From assembly GCA_027081505.1 (NCBI GenBank), contig JALWKK010000102.1, positions 17,342-81,341 of the forward strand: 64,000 bases of DNA, given 5' to 3'. The translations under genes were made by a program, and so were the position numbers. The notes under the pieces were generated by a model that had not been told where the DNA came from, made no database searches, and worked only from the letters and a program-made list of their open reading frames with translations. The first letter of the stretch is position 1. Each line of letters begins with the position of its first letter. Positions 53,732 through 63,103 of this stretch are shown here, piece by piece. The DNA comes from Flavobacteriaceae bacterium. Lineage in GTDB: Bacteria; Bacteroidota; Bacteroidia; Flavobacteriales; Flavobacteriaceae.

Positions 53732-54874
53732 ATGAAAATAGCCATTGTTTGTTATCCCACCTTTGGAGGAAGTGGTGTAGTTGCCACCGAATTAGGTATT
53801 GCACTATCCGAAAAAGGACATGAAGTACATTTTATAACGTACAAACAGCCGGTTAGACTGGAGCTGCTACATAAGCATGTGCATTACCACGAAGTAGAAG
53901 TTCCCTCATACCCGTTATTTCATTATCAGCCTTACGAGTTAGCACTATCAAGCAAGTTGGTAAATATGATTAAAAAATACGATATAGAATTACTACATGT
54001 GCATTATGCCATACCTCATGCTTATGCCGGTTATATGGCAAAAAAAATATTAGCCGAAGAAGGTATTTTTATTCCTATGGTTACAACACTTCACGGAACC
54101 GATATTACCCTGGTAGGGAGTCATCAGTTTTATAAACCTGCAGTTACCTTTAGTATTAATAAAAGTGATATCGTAACCTCGGTTTCACAAAGTTTAAAAG
54201 AAGACACCCAACGGTTATTTGATATTGAAAATGAAATTTATGTAGTTCCTAATTTTATTGATATGTCTAAGTCTGCTAATCCGTTTACTCCCTGTCAGCG
54301 GGAACTTATGGCAGACAACGACGAAAAAATTATTACGCATATAAGTAATTTGCGCCCTGTCAAACGAATTAAAGATGTAATAGAAATTTTTTATCGAATT
54401 CAAAAAGAAATTCCTTCAAAATTAATTGTAGTGGGAGAGGGACCCGATAAATTACCGGCAGAAAAATTATGCAAAGAATTAGAAATTGAAGGAAAAGTCT
54501 TTTTTGTAGGAAACAGTAGCGAGATAGACAAAATATTGTGTTTTAGCGATTTGTTTTTATTGCCTTCCGAAAAAGAAAGTTTCGGATTGGCTGCACTCGA
54601 AGCTATGGTATGTGGCGCGCCGGTTATTTCAAGTAATACCGGCGGTTTACCCGAAGTAAACATACAAGGTTACAGCGGTTATTTAAGCGATGTGGGTAAT
54701 GTAGAAGAAATGGCAAAAAATGCTATTTCAATTCTTAAAGATAAAGAAAAATTGGACTTGTTTAAGAAAAATGCAAAAGAAGTAGCTTCTCGTTTCGATA
54801 CAAAAAAAATAGTGCCTCAATACGAAGCACTATATACAAAAGCGATTGAAAATATTTCGGTTAAAAGTAATTAA
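53732..54874 (+). CDS. bshA: BshA, GlcNAc-malate synthase of bacillithiol synthesis
   Basis: This GT4-type glycosyltransferase of 380 residues joins UDP-GlcNAc to L-malate, the first step to bacillithiol. The N-terminus IAIVCYPTFGGSGVVATELG is characteristic of BshA. LHGTDITLVG and SVSQSLKEDT follow, and the GT-B donor site has PSEKESFGLAALEAMVCGAPVISSNTGGLPE with the retaining E-x7-E motif. It lies 17 bases after the GH3 fusion gene. It ends without a gap against the following minus-strand gene. Confidence 0.95.
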   Translation: MKIAIVCYPTFGGSGVVATELGIALSEKGHEVHFITYKQPVRLELLHKHVHYHEVEVPSYPLFHYQPYELALSSKLVNMIKKYDIELLHVHYAIPHAYAGYMAKKILAEEGIFIPMVTTLHGTDITLVGSHQFYKPAVTFSINKSDIVTSVSQSLKEDTQRLFDIENEIYVVPNFIDMSKSANPFTPCQRELMADNDEKIITHISNLRPVKRIKDVIEIFYRIQKEIPSKLIVVGEGPDKLPAEKLCKELEIEGKVFFVGNSSEIDKILCFSDLFLLPSEKESFGLAALEAMVCGAPVISSNTGGLPEVNIQGYSGYLSDVGNVEEMAKNAISILKDKEKLDLFKKNAKEVASRFDTKKIVPQYEALYTKAIENISVKSN

Positions 54875-55360
54875 TTAAAATTGGTATCGTATTCCCAGAG
54901 CAATATCAAAACCTACGTCATCTCTATAATTCCCAAAACCGAGTTCCGGTCTAAAATCCAAAGAGAGCAAGAGCGGAAAATCAAAATTATATTCAACGCC
55001 TATGTCACCGGCTACAAAAAGAAAAGTTTCACTACCGGAATTTCCCGGGAATGAATCTTTGAACGTAATTTGTCCCAAACCACCTCCGGCTCCGGCATAC
55101 CAATTAATATTTCCGTCCAATTTCCATACCCATTGATATAATCCGGTGAGCTTATATGCCGAAACGTCCTTGTTGCTGTTCCAGCCCAAACCAAATTCCA
55201 ATCGGTTATTATCGCTTATTATTCTTTGAAAATTTATTTCGGTTCCAAAACCGTCGTTATCTCCTATACGCAAGCCAATTGCATTGTCTGCTATGCGTTG
55301 TCCTTGAACTTGCATAAAAGTAAAAAAGAGCAAAGCAGAAAGTGAAACTAATTTTTTCAT
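54875..55360 (-). CDS. Outer-membrane beta-barrel protein, opacity/porin-like
   Basis: This 161-residue protein has a signal peptide (MKKLVSLSALLFFTFMQVQG) followed by about eight amphipathic strands with aromatic girdles (IGLRIGDNDGFGTEINFQRI, LEFGLGWNSN, YKLTGLYQWVW, INWYAGAGGGLGQI, VAGDIGVEYNFDF, LSLDFRPELGFG) and a C-terminal GIRYQF, the usual barrel end. The frame is open to 55387; the ATG at 55360 fits the signal peptide. Its stop lies directly against the bshA stop with no spacer. Confidence 0.87.
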   Translation of the reverse strand: MKKLVSLSALLFFTFMQVQGQRIADNAIGLRIGDNDGFGTEINFQRIISDNNRLEFGLGWNSNKDVSAYKLTGLYQWVWKLDGNINWYAGAGGGLGQITFKDSFPGNSGSETFLFVAGDIGVEYNFDFPLLLSLDFRPELGFGNYRDDVGFDIALGIRYQF

Positions 55361-55413
55361 ATAAATAATTTTATATACAATAAACATAACGATTAATAGT
55401 GACTTATATTATT

Positions 55414-55421
55414 TATATTTG
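55414..55421 (+). promoter_or_regulatory. Promoter -7 box, probably giving a leaderless transcript
   Basis: TATATTTG ends 6 bases before the ATG at 55428. With the usual start site 5-7 bases downstream of the box, transcription would begin at or next to the start codon. The -33 element is not clear. Confidence 0.5.
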
Positions 55422-55427
55422 ACAGTT

Positions 55428-58331
55428 ATGAAGGAAAATTTTAAGACATTTTCAAAAAACTTTACAGGCGAGTTTTATTTTAACGACTTGTACAAAAAAA
55501 TGTATGCTACCGATGCTTCGGTGTATCGCATGATACCTCAAGCAGTCGCGTTTCCCGAAAACGAAGTTGGAATAAAACAACTTATCGACTTTGCTTTAAA
55601 AAACAACCTTTCCTTAATACCCAGAGCCGCCGGAACGTCCCTCGCCGGACAATGCGTTGGTGATGGTATTGTGGTGGATGTTTCAAAACATTTTACAAAA
55701 ATAATTTCGGTTGATAAAAAAAGGAAAACGGTAACCGTGCAACCCGGAGTAATTAGAGACGAACTCAATAATTTTTTAAAACCTTACGGGTTGTTTTTTG
55801 GTCCCAATACTTCTACCTCCAACCGCTGTATGATAGGTGGTATGGTAGGAAACAATTCCAGCGGTACAACTTCTATCCAATACGGTGTTACGCGTGATAA
55901 AATAATTTGTTTAAAAGGATTTCTTTCTAACGGCGAAGAAGTAATTTTTTCGGAACTTACCGAAAAAGAATTTGCCGAAAAAACAAAATTAAACACCCTT
56001 GAAGGTAACATATACAAAAAAATAGATGCGCTTTTATCATCCAAAGAAAATCAAAACGAAATACTAAAACATTTTCCCAAACTCGAAATTCACCGTCGTA
56101 ATACCGGTTATGCGGTAGATACTTTGTTGAATTTTAAACAATTTGGCGGAACAGAAAATACCGTAAACCTTGCCAAACTGCTTTGCGGAAGTGAAGGAAC
56201 ACTCGTTTTTACTACAGAAATCACCTTACAATTGGATGCGCTGCCTCCCAAGCACAATGTCATGGTTGTGGCGCAATATGCTTCAATCAAAAATTGCTTG
56301 AACGATGTAAATTTGGTTATGCAGCACGACTTGTTTACGTGCGAAATGATGGACGATGTAATATTAAACTGTACGAAAAACAACAAAAAATTCAACGAAT
56401 ATCGTTTTTTTATTGAAGGAAATCCCAAGGCCTTATTATTGCTTGAGGTCCGCGACGAAACAGAAAAAGGTTTGCAACAAAAAACACAAAAATTATTAAA
56501 AACGCTTCAACAATCGGGAAGGAGTTATGCTTATCCGGTTTTAAAAGGAAAACAAATTTACCAAGCTTTAGCACTTCGCAAAGCCGGATTAGGACTTCTG
56601 GGAAATATGGTAGGCGACAAAAAAGCAGTTGCCTGTATTGAAGACACAGCCGTAGCCTTACCCGATTTACCCAAGTATATTGAAGAATTTACCGCTTTAA
56701 TGCAACGGTTTAACCAGCAAGCGGTTTATTATGCACACGCCGGAGCGGGTGAGCTGCATTTGCGCCCCATTTTAAACTTAAAAAAACAAGAAGAGGTTGC
56801 ACATTTTAGAGAAATTACTACTCAAGTTGCACACTTGGTAAAAAAATACAAAGGTTCTTTTTCGGGAGAACACGGCGACGGAATTGTACGTTCGGAGTTT
56901 TTACCTTTTTTAATTGGTGAAAAAAATTATCAAACTTTAAAGGAAATTAAAACCGTTTTCGATTCCGATTTTGTTTTCAATAAAGGTAAAATCATTCAGC
57001 CTTTTAAAATGGATGCATCGCTTCGGTACAAAGCAGGTAAACCCGTGCCTGAGATTAAAACCCTAACCGATTTTAGCGATTCGCAAGGCGTGCTAAGATT
57101 GGTAGAAAAATGCAACGGAAGCGGCGATTGCCGGAAGCCGGCTTCGTTGGGAAGTGTGATGTGTCCCAGCTACCAAGCCACTAAAAACGAAAAAGACAGT
57201 ACTCGTGCCAGAGCTAATGTTTTGCGGGAAGTATTGACCAATAATGCACAACGCAACAAATTTAATTCCGATGAAATAAAAAAAGTTTTAGACCTGTGCT
57301 TAAGCTGTAAAGCCTGTGCTACCGAGTGTCCCAGTAACGTGGATATTGCACGAGTAAAATCCGAATTTTTATACCAATATCACCAAGTAAATAAAGTGCC
57401 TTTTGCTACAAAACTAATTGCCAAAAGTAGTGCGATAAATAAAAAGGCTTATGAATTAAAAGGAATTTCTAATTTCGTTTTAAAAAATAAAATTACTTCT
57501 TCCGTATTAAAAAAAATAACCGGTATTGCACAAGAGAGAAGTTTACCATTATTTTCTTCCGAAAAATTATTCAATCCAACCAAGCTGAATAAAAAACCCG
57601 ATAAAGAAGTTCAAATCTTTTTATTGATAGACGAATTTAGTAAGTATTACGATGTTGGTGTAGCCAATGACGCTTTGTTTTTGCTTACAAAATTGGGTTA
57701 TGAAGTGAAAATGATTTCGCATTTAGACAGTGCCAGAGCCTTGCTGTCTAAAGGATTTTTAAAAGAAGCAAAAAAAGAAATAGATACCAATATTACCTTT
57801 CTTAAGGATAAACTTAATGCCAAAAACGTACTTGTAGGCTTGGAACCTTCAGCCGTTTTAGGATTTAGAGACGATTATTTACATTTGGCATCCAATAAAA
57901 AAGTAGCCGAAAAAATAGCCAAACATACTTTTTTAATCGAAGAATTTCTCGCTTCCGAAATAGAAAAAGGAGCGATTACCGCTTCTCAATTTACTTCCGA
58001 TAAAGCCATTGTTAAAATTCATACACATTGCCATCAAAAAGCATTGAGCAACCAAAAAATTACTTTCGACATACTTAATTTACCCGAAAATTATACTCCA
58101 ACGCTTATTGTTTCGGGTTGTTGCGGTATGGCAGGCAGTTTTGGTTTAGAAAAAGAGCACTATAAGGTAAGTATGCAAATAGGTGAGCTAAAACTCTTTC
58201 CGGCAATTAGAAAAACTCCCGAAGAAACTATTATTGTCGCCAACGGCACCAGTTGCCGCCACCAAATAAAAGACGGAACGCAACGTAAAGCCTTGCATCC
58301 GGTAACGGTTTTAAGAAATGCGCTTTTGTAG
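55428..58331 (+). CDS. FAD-linked oxidase fused to Fe-S/CCG subunit (GlcD-GlcF-like)
   Basis: This 967-residue cytoplasmic fusion has an FAD-binding PCMH domain (about 25-230: PRAAGTSLAGQCVGDGIVVDVS, GPNTSTSNRCMIGGMVGNNSSG) and an FAD-oxidase C-domain (about 240-520: YYAHAGAGELHLRPI, FSGEHGDGIVRSEFLP). These are followed by Fe-S sequences CNGSGDCRKP...MCPSY and CLSCKACATECPSNVD (about 565-645) and CCG-like ends (THCHQKA, SGCCGMAGSFG). It is expected to oxidise a 2-hydroxyacid such as D-lactate, glycolate or D-2-hydroxyglutarate. The ATG at 55428 is chosen over the TTG at 55419, which lies inside the promoter box. Confidence 0.92.
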   Translation: MKENFKTFSKNFTGEFYFNDLYKKMYATDASVYRMIPQAVAFPENEVGIKQLIDFALKNNLSLIPRAAGTSLAGQCVGDGIVVDVSKHFTKIISVDKKRKTVTVQPGVIRDELNNFLKPYGLFFGPNTSTSNRCMIGGMVGNNSSGTTSIQYGVTRDKIICLKGFLSNGEEVIFSELTEKEFAEKTKLNTLEGNIYKKIDALLSSKENQNEILKHFPKLEIHRRNTGYAVDTLLNFKQFGGTENTVNLAKLLCGSEGTLVFTTEITLQLDALPPKHNVMVVAQYASIKNCLNDVNLVMQHDLFTCEMMDDVILNCTKNNKKFNEYRFFIEGNPKALLLLEVRDETEKGLQQKTQKLLKTLQQSGRSYAYPVLKGKQIYQALALRKAGLGLLGNMVGDKKAVACIEDTAVALPDLPKYIEEFTALMQRFNQQAVYYAHAGAGELHLRPILNLKKQEEVAHFREITTQVAHLVKKYKGSFSGEHGDGIVRSEFLPFLIGEKNYQTLKEIKTVFDSDFVFNKGKIIQPFKMDASLRYKAGKPVPEIKTLTDFSDSQGVLRLVEKCNGSGDCRKPASLGSVMCPSYQATKNEKDSTRARANVLREVLTNNAQRNKFNSDEIKKVLDLCLSCKACATECPSNVDIARVKSEFLYQYHQVNKVPFATKLIAKSSAINKKAYELKGISNFVLKNKITSSVLKKITGIAQERSLPLFSSEKLFNPTKLNKKPDKEVQIFLLIDEFSKYYDVGVANDALFLLTKLGYEVKMISHLDSARALLSKGFLKEAKKEIDTNITFLKDKLNAKNVLVGLEPSAVLGFRDDYLHLASNKKVAEKIAKHTFLIEEFLASEIEKGAITASQFTSDKAIVKIHTHCHQKALSNQKITFDILNLPENYTPTLIVSGCCGMAGSFGLEKEHYKVSMQIGELKLFPAIRKTPEETIIVANGTSCRHQIKDGTQRKALHPVTVLRNALL

Positions 58332-58496
58332 TTTATTGATCTGTTATAATGCTTACGTTTTATTCTTTGTTTTAATCATTTTTACAAATACACTCACTTC
58401 TTTTTTAGTGCGATTCCTGTATGTTTTTTAATAATATTTTGATGACATTTTTAAACGCTTACGATGTTTGGTAAACTAAATATCAAAAATTTTATT

Positions 58497-59267
58497 ATGA
58501 AAACAACAAAGCGAATTTTTCTAAATTTATTTTTTCTGTTTACTCTTATTGCTTGTAGTAAAAAAGATAAAGACAACTCAGAGGAGGATGCACTATCCAA
58601 TTACACTTCGCAATTATGCAATAACGTATCCGGTGTCAAAGCAGTATATTGGGACGGAGCAAACGGCTTACAAATGCCGTTAACAGAGATACCGTTACTT
58701 GAAAACACGGAGGGACAATTTATTCACAGTCAGTATCCGTATCTTGGGTTTCCCTTGCCGCAAGGTTTTACAGGTTATGAAGTGTATGATGTGCAGACCG
58801 CAACCATTGGAGTTAACGTAATAAGAAACGACAGTCAGGTGGTTTGGCGATACGTTCCAACTTCAACCTTTCCGGGAAATACTACAATTACAGATGTTAT
58901 TGATTTTGAGATTAACCAGTTGCTTTCATACTATCAATTCAATGACAGTCCGGACGTGTTATGCACAGAAACAAGAACAACAAGCGAAATCGGAATAACA
59001 ACAATTTTTAGCGCACGTTTTATAAATTTTGATAATTATACCGCACTGATATGGGCAAATTTACATGCTGTTGATGGATTAAACTCTGTTTTTACCGCAT
59101 CGGCTGTTTCGGTTGGGCAATCCGCCGAGTACGATGATTTGATAATGTCTGTTTTCTTACCCTTAAATTTTCAACTTCTGGTTAATGATAATGGTGTCCA
59201 GGATTCCGATTTGGACGGCACTCCCGATTCCCAAGATAATTTTCCTTTTGATCCTACAAGACAATAA
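58497..59267 (+). CDS. Lipoprotein with C-terminal TSP3-like calcium-binding repeat
   Basis: This 256-residue lipoprotein has the signal MKTTKRIFLNLFFLFTLIAC with the lipid cysteine at residue 20. I do not recognise the main domain (about 40-225), which looks mostly beta-stranded. The C-terminus has DNGVQDSDLDGTPDSQDNFPFDP, matching the D-x-D-x-DG-x-x-D loop of thrombospondin type 3 repeats. The frame is open to 58464; the ATG at 58497 gives the lipoprotein signal. It is followed 26 bases later by the LRR-type T9SS protein. It is probably a surface protein of the accessory region. Confidence 0.75.
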   Translation: MKTTKRIFLNLFFLFTLIACSKKDKDNSEEDALSNYTSQLCNNVSGVKAVYWDGANGLQMPLTEIPLLENTEGQFIHSQYPYLGFPLPQGFTGYEVYDVQTATIGVNVIRNDSQVVWRYVPTSTFPGNTTITDVIDFEINQLLSYYQFNDSPDVLCTETRTTSEIGITTIFSARFINFDNYTALIWANLHAVDGLNSVFTASAVSVGQSAEYDDLIMSVFLPLNFQLLVNDNGVQDSDLDGTPDSQDNFPFDPTRQ

Positions 59268-59293
59268 TTTAAAACACATAAAAATATAATAGA

Positions 59294-60532
59294 ATGAAAA
59301 CAATTAAATATTTTTTTTATCTCGTAGCTTTTTTGGTGATAGAATTGAAAGCAAATGCTCAAACCACCTACGTCCCCGATGATAATTTTGAACAAGCTTT
59401 AATTGATATGGGCTATGACGATGTATTGGACGATTATGTGCTTACCGAAGACATAAATACCATTACTGTTTTAGATGTATCTTCAAAAAACATTAATGAT
59501 TTAACAGGTATTGAAGATTTTACGGCATTGGAGACTTTACATTGTTATAGTAATAATTTAACTGTTCTGGATTTGTCTGACAATATTATATTAGTAACTT
59601 TAGATTGCCGTTTCAACAACTTATCATCACTAAATATTTCTAATAATACAGCTTTAGAATGGTTAGCTTGTAGTGCAAATAATTTGACGAATTTAGATGT
59701 TTCCGGTAATCCTAATTTAACAAATTTATTTTGTGATCAAAACAATTTATCAAGCCTTGATGTTACAAACAATACTGCACTGGTATATATGGGATGTGGT
59801 CAGAATAATTTGACAAGTCTTGATGTGTCAAACAAAACGGCATTAGAAACCCTATCCTGTGGTGGTAATAATTTAACAAATTTAAATGTTTCAAATTGCC
59901 CTATATTAAATTCAATATATTGTGAAGAGAATGATCTAACGAATTTGAATATTTCTACTGTTCCAAATTTATTTTACCTAAATTGTTCTCAAAATAATCT
60001 TGAAAGTATTGATGTCTCCTCAAACCTTTCGCTATATTATTTTTTCTGTTATCAAAATAATATAACAAGTCTTGATGTTTCTGGCAATATTTTTTTAGCA
60101 TTACTGGATTGTAAGGATAACCTACTCACCCAATTAAATGTAAAAAACGGAAATAACCAAGCCATTAATTATAATTTTTATGCTACCAATAATCCAAATC
60201 TAACCTGTATTCAGGTAGACGATGCTGCTTGGAGTACTGCCAATTGGACAAACATTGACCCGCAACAGTATTTTAGCGAAGATTGTAGCTTGGGTATTGA
60301 TGATTATAATGCAGAAAATCTATCTGTTTTTCCAAATCCTACACAAGATTTTTTTCAAATAGAAACAAATATGACAATTCAAGAAGTAATTATTTACAAT
60401 TCGCTTGGGAAAACTATTGTAAAATGCCATTCAAAAGAGAGGTATGATGTGTCAAACCTAAATAAAGGCATTTATTTTCTTTCCATTCGGTTAAATAACA
60501 AAAAAGTAATCCACAAATTATTAATTGATTAA
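59294..60532 (+). CDS. Leucine-rich-repeat surface protein with T9SS type A sorting tail
   Basis: This 412-residue secreted protein has a signal peptide (MKTIKYFFYLVAFLVIELKANA). After an N-terminal stretch (PDDNFEQALIDMGYDDVLDD) come about ten repeats of roughly 21 residues with the plan L-x-x-L-x-C-x-x-N-x-L-x-x-L-D-V-S-x-N (about 70-290), such as LTNLDVSGNPNLTNLFCDQN. The regular cysteine is unusual for bacterial LRR proteins, where an asparagine or leucine is common. The C-terminal T9SS type A domain (about 335-412) shows LSVFPNPTQDFFQI and IYNSLGKTIVK, with LNKGIYFLSI. It is exported by type IX secretion and probably used for adhesion or binding. Confidence 0.9.
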   Translation: MKTIKYFFYLVAFLVIELKANAQTTYVPDDNFEQALIDMGYDDVLDDYVLTEDINTITVLDVSSKNINDLTGIEDFTALETLHCYSNNLTVLDLSDNIILVTLDCRFNNLSSLNISNNTALEWLACSANNLTNLDVSGNPNLTNLFCDQNNLSSLDVTNNTALVYMGCGQNNLTSLDVSNKTALETLSCGGNNLTNLNVSNCPILNSIYCEENDLTNLNISTVPNLFYLNCSQNNLESIDVSSNLSLYYFFCYQNNITSLDVSGNIFLALLDCKDNLLTQLNVKNGNNQAINYNFYATNNPNLTCIQVDDAAWSTANWTNIDPQQYFSEDCSLGIDDYNAENLSVFPNPTQDFFQIETNMTIQEVIIYNSLGKTIVKCHSKERYDVSNLNKGIYFLSIRLNNKKVIHKLLID

Positions 60533-60545
60533 ATACCCAATAAAA

Positions 60546-62030
60546 ATGAAAATAACACGATACACAAAAAAAGAAATTCTTAAAATACTATTGTTTTTAA
60601 ATTTCCTATTACTCTTTCATGCCTTACAATCACAAACTTGGAATCAAGTAGGTAATAACATAGACGGAGAGGCTGCTAATGATTTTTCCGGTCTTTCTGT
60701 TTGTATGCCGGACACACAAACCGTCGCCATTGGAACACCAAATAACGATGGTAACGGTGCGGATGCCGGTCACGTTCGAATTTACGAGTTAAATAGTGGT
60801 AATTGGATTCAAAAAGGGCTGGATATAGATGGAGAAGCAGAGGGAGATTATTCAGGCGAATCCATTAGCATGCCGGATAACAAAACTATTGCCATTGGTG
60901 CACCTTTTAATGATGGAAACGGAGCATATTCCGGTCATGTTCGGGTTTTTGAATGGGACGGTAGTAATTGGATACAAAAAGGACAGGATATAGATGGAGA
61001 AGCCGGATTTTCATTAGGAAAAAGCGTGAGTATGCCCGATACAAATACCCTTGTAATAGGAATGGTAGGAGATAATAATATAAAAGGGTTAGTACGAATA
61101 TATCAATGGGACGGTAACAATTGGATACAAAAAGGGCAGGAAATTGAAGGGGAAGCAAGTGAAGATAGGTCCTGGATTGTTAGTATGCCTGATACGAATA
61201 CCGTTGCCATAGGAGCTCCGACTGGAGATGCAAACGGAGTAGATTCGGGTTATGTTCGAATTTTTGAATGGGACGGAAACAACTGGGTACAAAAAGGACA
61301 AACTATTGCAGGCGAAGCAGAAAATAATTTTTCGGGAAGCAGTATAAGTATGCCGGATGCCAATACCATAGCCATTGGAGCACCCGCAAATGATAACGCA
61401 GGACATGTACGAATTTATGAATGGAACGGAAGTAATTGGATACAAAAAGGGCTGGATATAGACGGAGAAGGTCCGGGAGATTATTCGGGAGGCTCGGTAA
61501 GTATGCCGGACGCCAATACAGTAGCAATTGGAGCCGAAGGTTATTATAGTACCCAAAATCAATACGGACAAGTGCGTGTGTTTGAATGGAACGGTAGTAA
61601 CTGGATACAAAAAGGACAAGATATAGACGGAGAGCAAATTCTTAGTATTTTTGGGTCATCGGTAAGTATGCCGGATGCAAATACGGTAGCTGCCGGCTCT
61701 CCATACTTTGATAGTGATAATGGTGAGGCTTCCGGAAACACAAGAGTGTTCTCTTTTCAAAACCTAGGTGTTAATGATAGCAATTTTGGAAACCAAATAA
61801 CACTTTACCCGAACCCGGCTTGCCAAGAAGCAACAATACATCTGGGAACAACTTACGAAAACATCTCGCTAAGAGTAACCAATATAGTGGGACAAACCAT
61901 TGTTCAAAAACAACACACAAACATCGATTCTATTTCGCTAAAACTTAATCAAGAAGAAGGAATTTACTTTGTAACCGTTACCAACAAATCAAAACAAAAA
62001 ACCTTAAAATTAATAGTTTGCAGTAACTAA
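60546..62030 (+). CDS. Repeat protein, FG-GAP-like propeller, with T9SS type A tail
   Basis: This 494-residue secreted protein has a signal peptide ending near LFHALQS. About seven repeats of 45-60 residues share a core G-x-x-I-DGEA-x-x-D-x-SG-x-S-V-S-MPD-x-x-TVAIGAP, followed by GHVRIYEWNGSNWIQKG. This suggests a seven-bladed beta-propeller of the FG-GAP kind. The C-terminal T9SS type A domain has ITLYPNPACQEATIHL, RVTNIVGQTIVQ and EGIYFVTVTN. The TTG at 60525 overlaps the previous stop; the ATG at 60546 gives a normal signal peptide. Probably a surface-anchored or released carbohydrate- or matrix-binding protein; the target is unknown. Confidence 0.9.
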   Translation: MKITRYTKKEILKILLFLNFLLLFHALQSQTWNQVGNNIDGEAANDFSGLSVCMPDTQTVAIGTPNNDGNGADAGHVRIYELNSGNWIQKGLDIDGEAEGDYSGESISMPDNKTIAIGAPFNDGNGAYSGHVRVFEWDGSNWIQKGQDIDGEAGFSLGKSVSMPDTNTLVIGMVGDNNIKGLVRIYQWDGNNWIQKGQEIEGEASEDRSWIVSMPDTNTVAIGAPTGDANGVDSGYVRIFEWDGNNWVQKGQTIAGEAENNFSGSSISMPDANTIAIGAPANDNAGHVRIYEWNGSNWIQKGLDIDGEGPGDYSGGSVSMPDANTVAIGAEGYYSTQNQYGQVRVFEWNGSNWIQKGQDIDGEQILSIFGSSVSMPDANTVAAGSPYFDSDNGEASGNTRVFSFQNLGVNDSNFGNQITLYPNPACQEATIHLGTTYENISLRVTNIVGQTIVQKQHTNIDSISLKLNQEEGIYFVTVTNKSKQKTLKLIVCSN

Positions 62031-62175
62031 TTTTAATAAATATTGATGACATTTTAAAATATTTTAGATGTATAGATGTAAAACAACAAAAACCATATTA
62101 TTATGAAAGTTTCACATTTTTTATACTTTTAAACTGTCTTATTTTTGAGGGATATTACAACTTGAACTTATTTCA

Positions 62176-63099
62176 TTAATCAAGTTTTAATAAATTTTCA
62201 AATGGTTTTGTTCGTTTTTTTGTCAGGTTAATATAATCTTGACTAATTTCAAAACCTACATATTTTCTATCACTTTTTAAGGCAGCAACTGCTGTTGTTC
62301 CACTACCCATAAATGGATCTAAAATAATATCTGTTTTAAAAGAATACAGTTGAATTAATCTATAAGGCAAATCAATAGGGAAAGGTGCGGGGTGTCCGAT
62401 TCTTCTTGCAGATTCAGCATTGAATGTCCAAATGGATTTTGTCCATTCCATAAATTCTTCTTTTGAAATGGTGTTTTGTTTTATCTCTTTTTCATCTTTT
62501 TTTCTGTCTCTTTTATAATTTCCTTTTGAAAAAACTAAAATATATTCGTGAATATCTCTTAAAATAGGATTTGATGCTGACATCCAACTTCCCCAAGCAG
62601 TTGATGGACTTGCACTTGCCGCTTTATTCCAAATTATTTCTCCACGCATATTAAAGCCAATGTCAATCATCATTTTTGAAATGTAATCAGATAGCGGTAT
62701 GTAGGGTTTTCTACCAAGATTTGCAACATTTATACAAGCTCGCCCGCCATTTACTAAAACACGATACGTTTGGGTAAAAACCCTTTTAAGCATTTCTAAA
62801 TATTCTTGCAAAGAAAGGTCTTCATCATATTCTTTTGATACATTGTAAGGGGGAGATGTAATCATCAAATGCAAAGAATTATCAGGTATCATAGACATAT
62901 CTTCTGCTGAACCTAAAATTGTTGTGTTTAGCAAATTTTCAGGAAAAAGATTAGTTTCTTTACTAACCTGTTTTTTGTTTCCTAATTCTTTGTATAATTT
63001 AGAATTATAAAATTTAGAAGAGTCGTGATTAATTCTTCCATTTGTCCCGAATGAGCTTGATTCTGTTCCGTTTCTTTTATATGTATTAGATTTTTTCAT
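62176..63099 (-). CDS. Type II DNA amino-methyltransferase, beta class
   Basis: This 307-residue methyltransferase has the catalytic motif IV TSPPYNVS (residues 81-88) before the AdoMet motif I LDPFMGSGTTAVAA (about 260-273), the beta-class order. SPPY is more often found in N4-cytosine enzymes, DPPY in N6-adenine enzymes, so m4C is somewhat favoured. The middle region (IIWNKAASASPSTAWGSW) and a short target-recognition part (about 180-245) are family-like. The gene starts 4 bases after the stop of the endonuclease and would protect host DNA from it. The recognition sequence cannot be read. Confidence 0.9.
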   Translation of the reverse strand: MKKSNTYKRNGTESSSFGTNGRINHDSSKFYNSKLYKELGNKKQVSKETNLFPENLLNTTILGSAEDMSMIPDNSLHLMITSPPYNVSKEYDEDLSLQEYLEMLKRVFTQTYRVLVNGGRACINVANLGRKPYIPLSDYISKMMIDIGFNMRGEIIWNKAASASPSTAWGSWMSASNPILRDIHEYILVFSKGNYKRDRKKDEKEIKQNTISKEEFMEWTKSIWTFNAESARRIGHPAPFPIDLPYRLIQLYSFKTDIILDPFMGSGTTAVAALKSDRKYVGFEISQDYINLTKKRTKPFENLLKLD

Positions 63100-63103
63100 T
63101 TTA

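Noticed and set aside
61089-61637. The 182-residue minus-strand frame opposite the propeller gene
   Set aside because: It is a mirror of the repeated coding sequence on the + strand and has repeat-derived low complexity; no promoter or family support.
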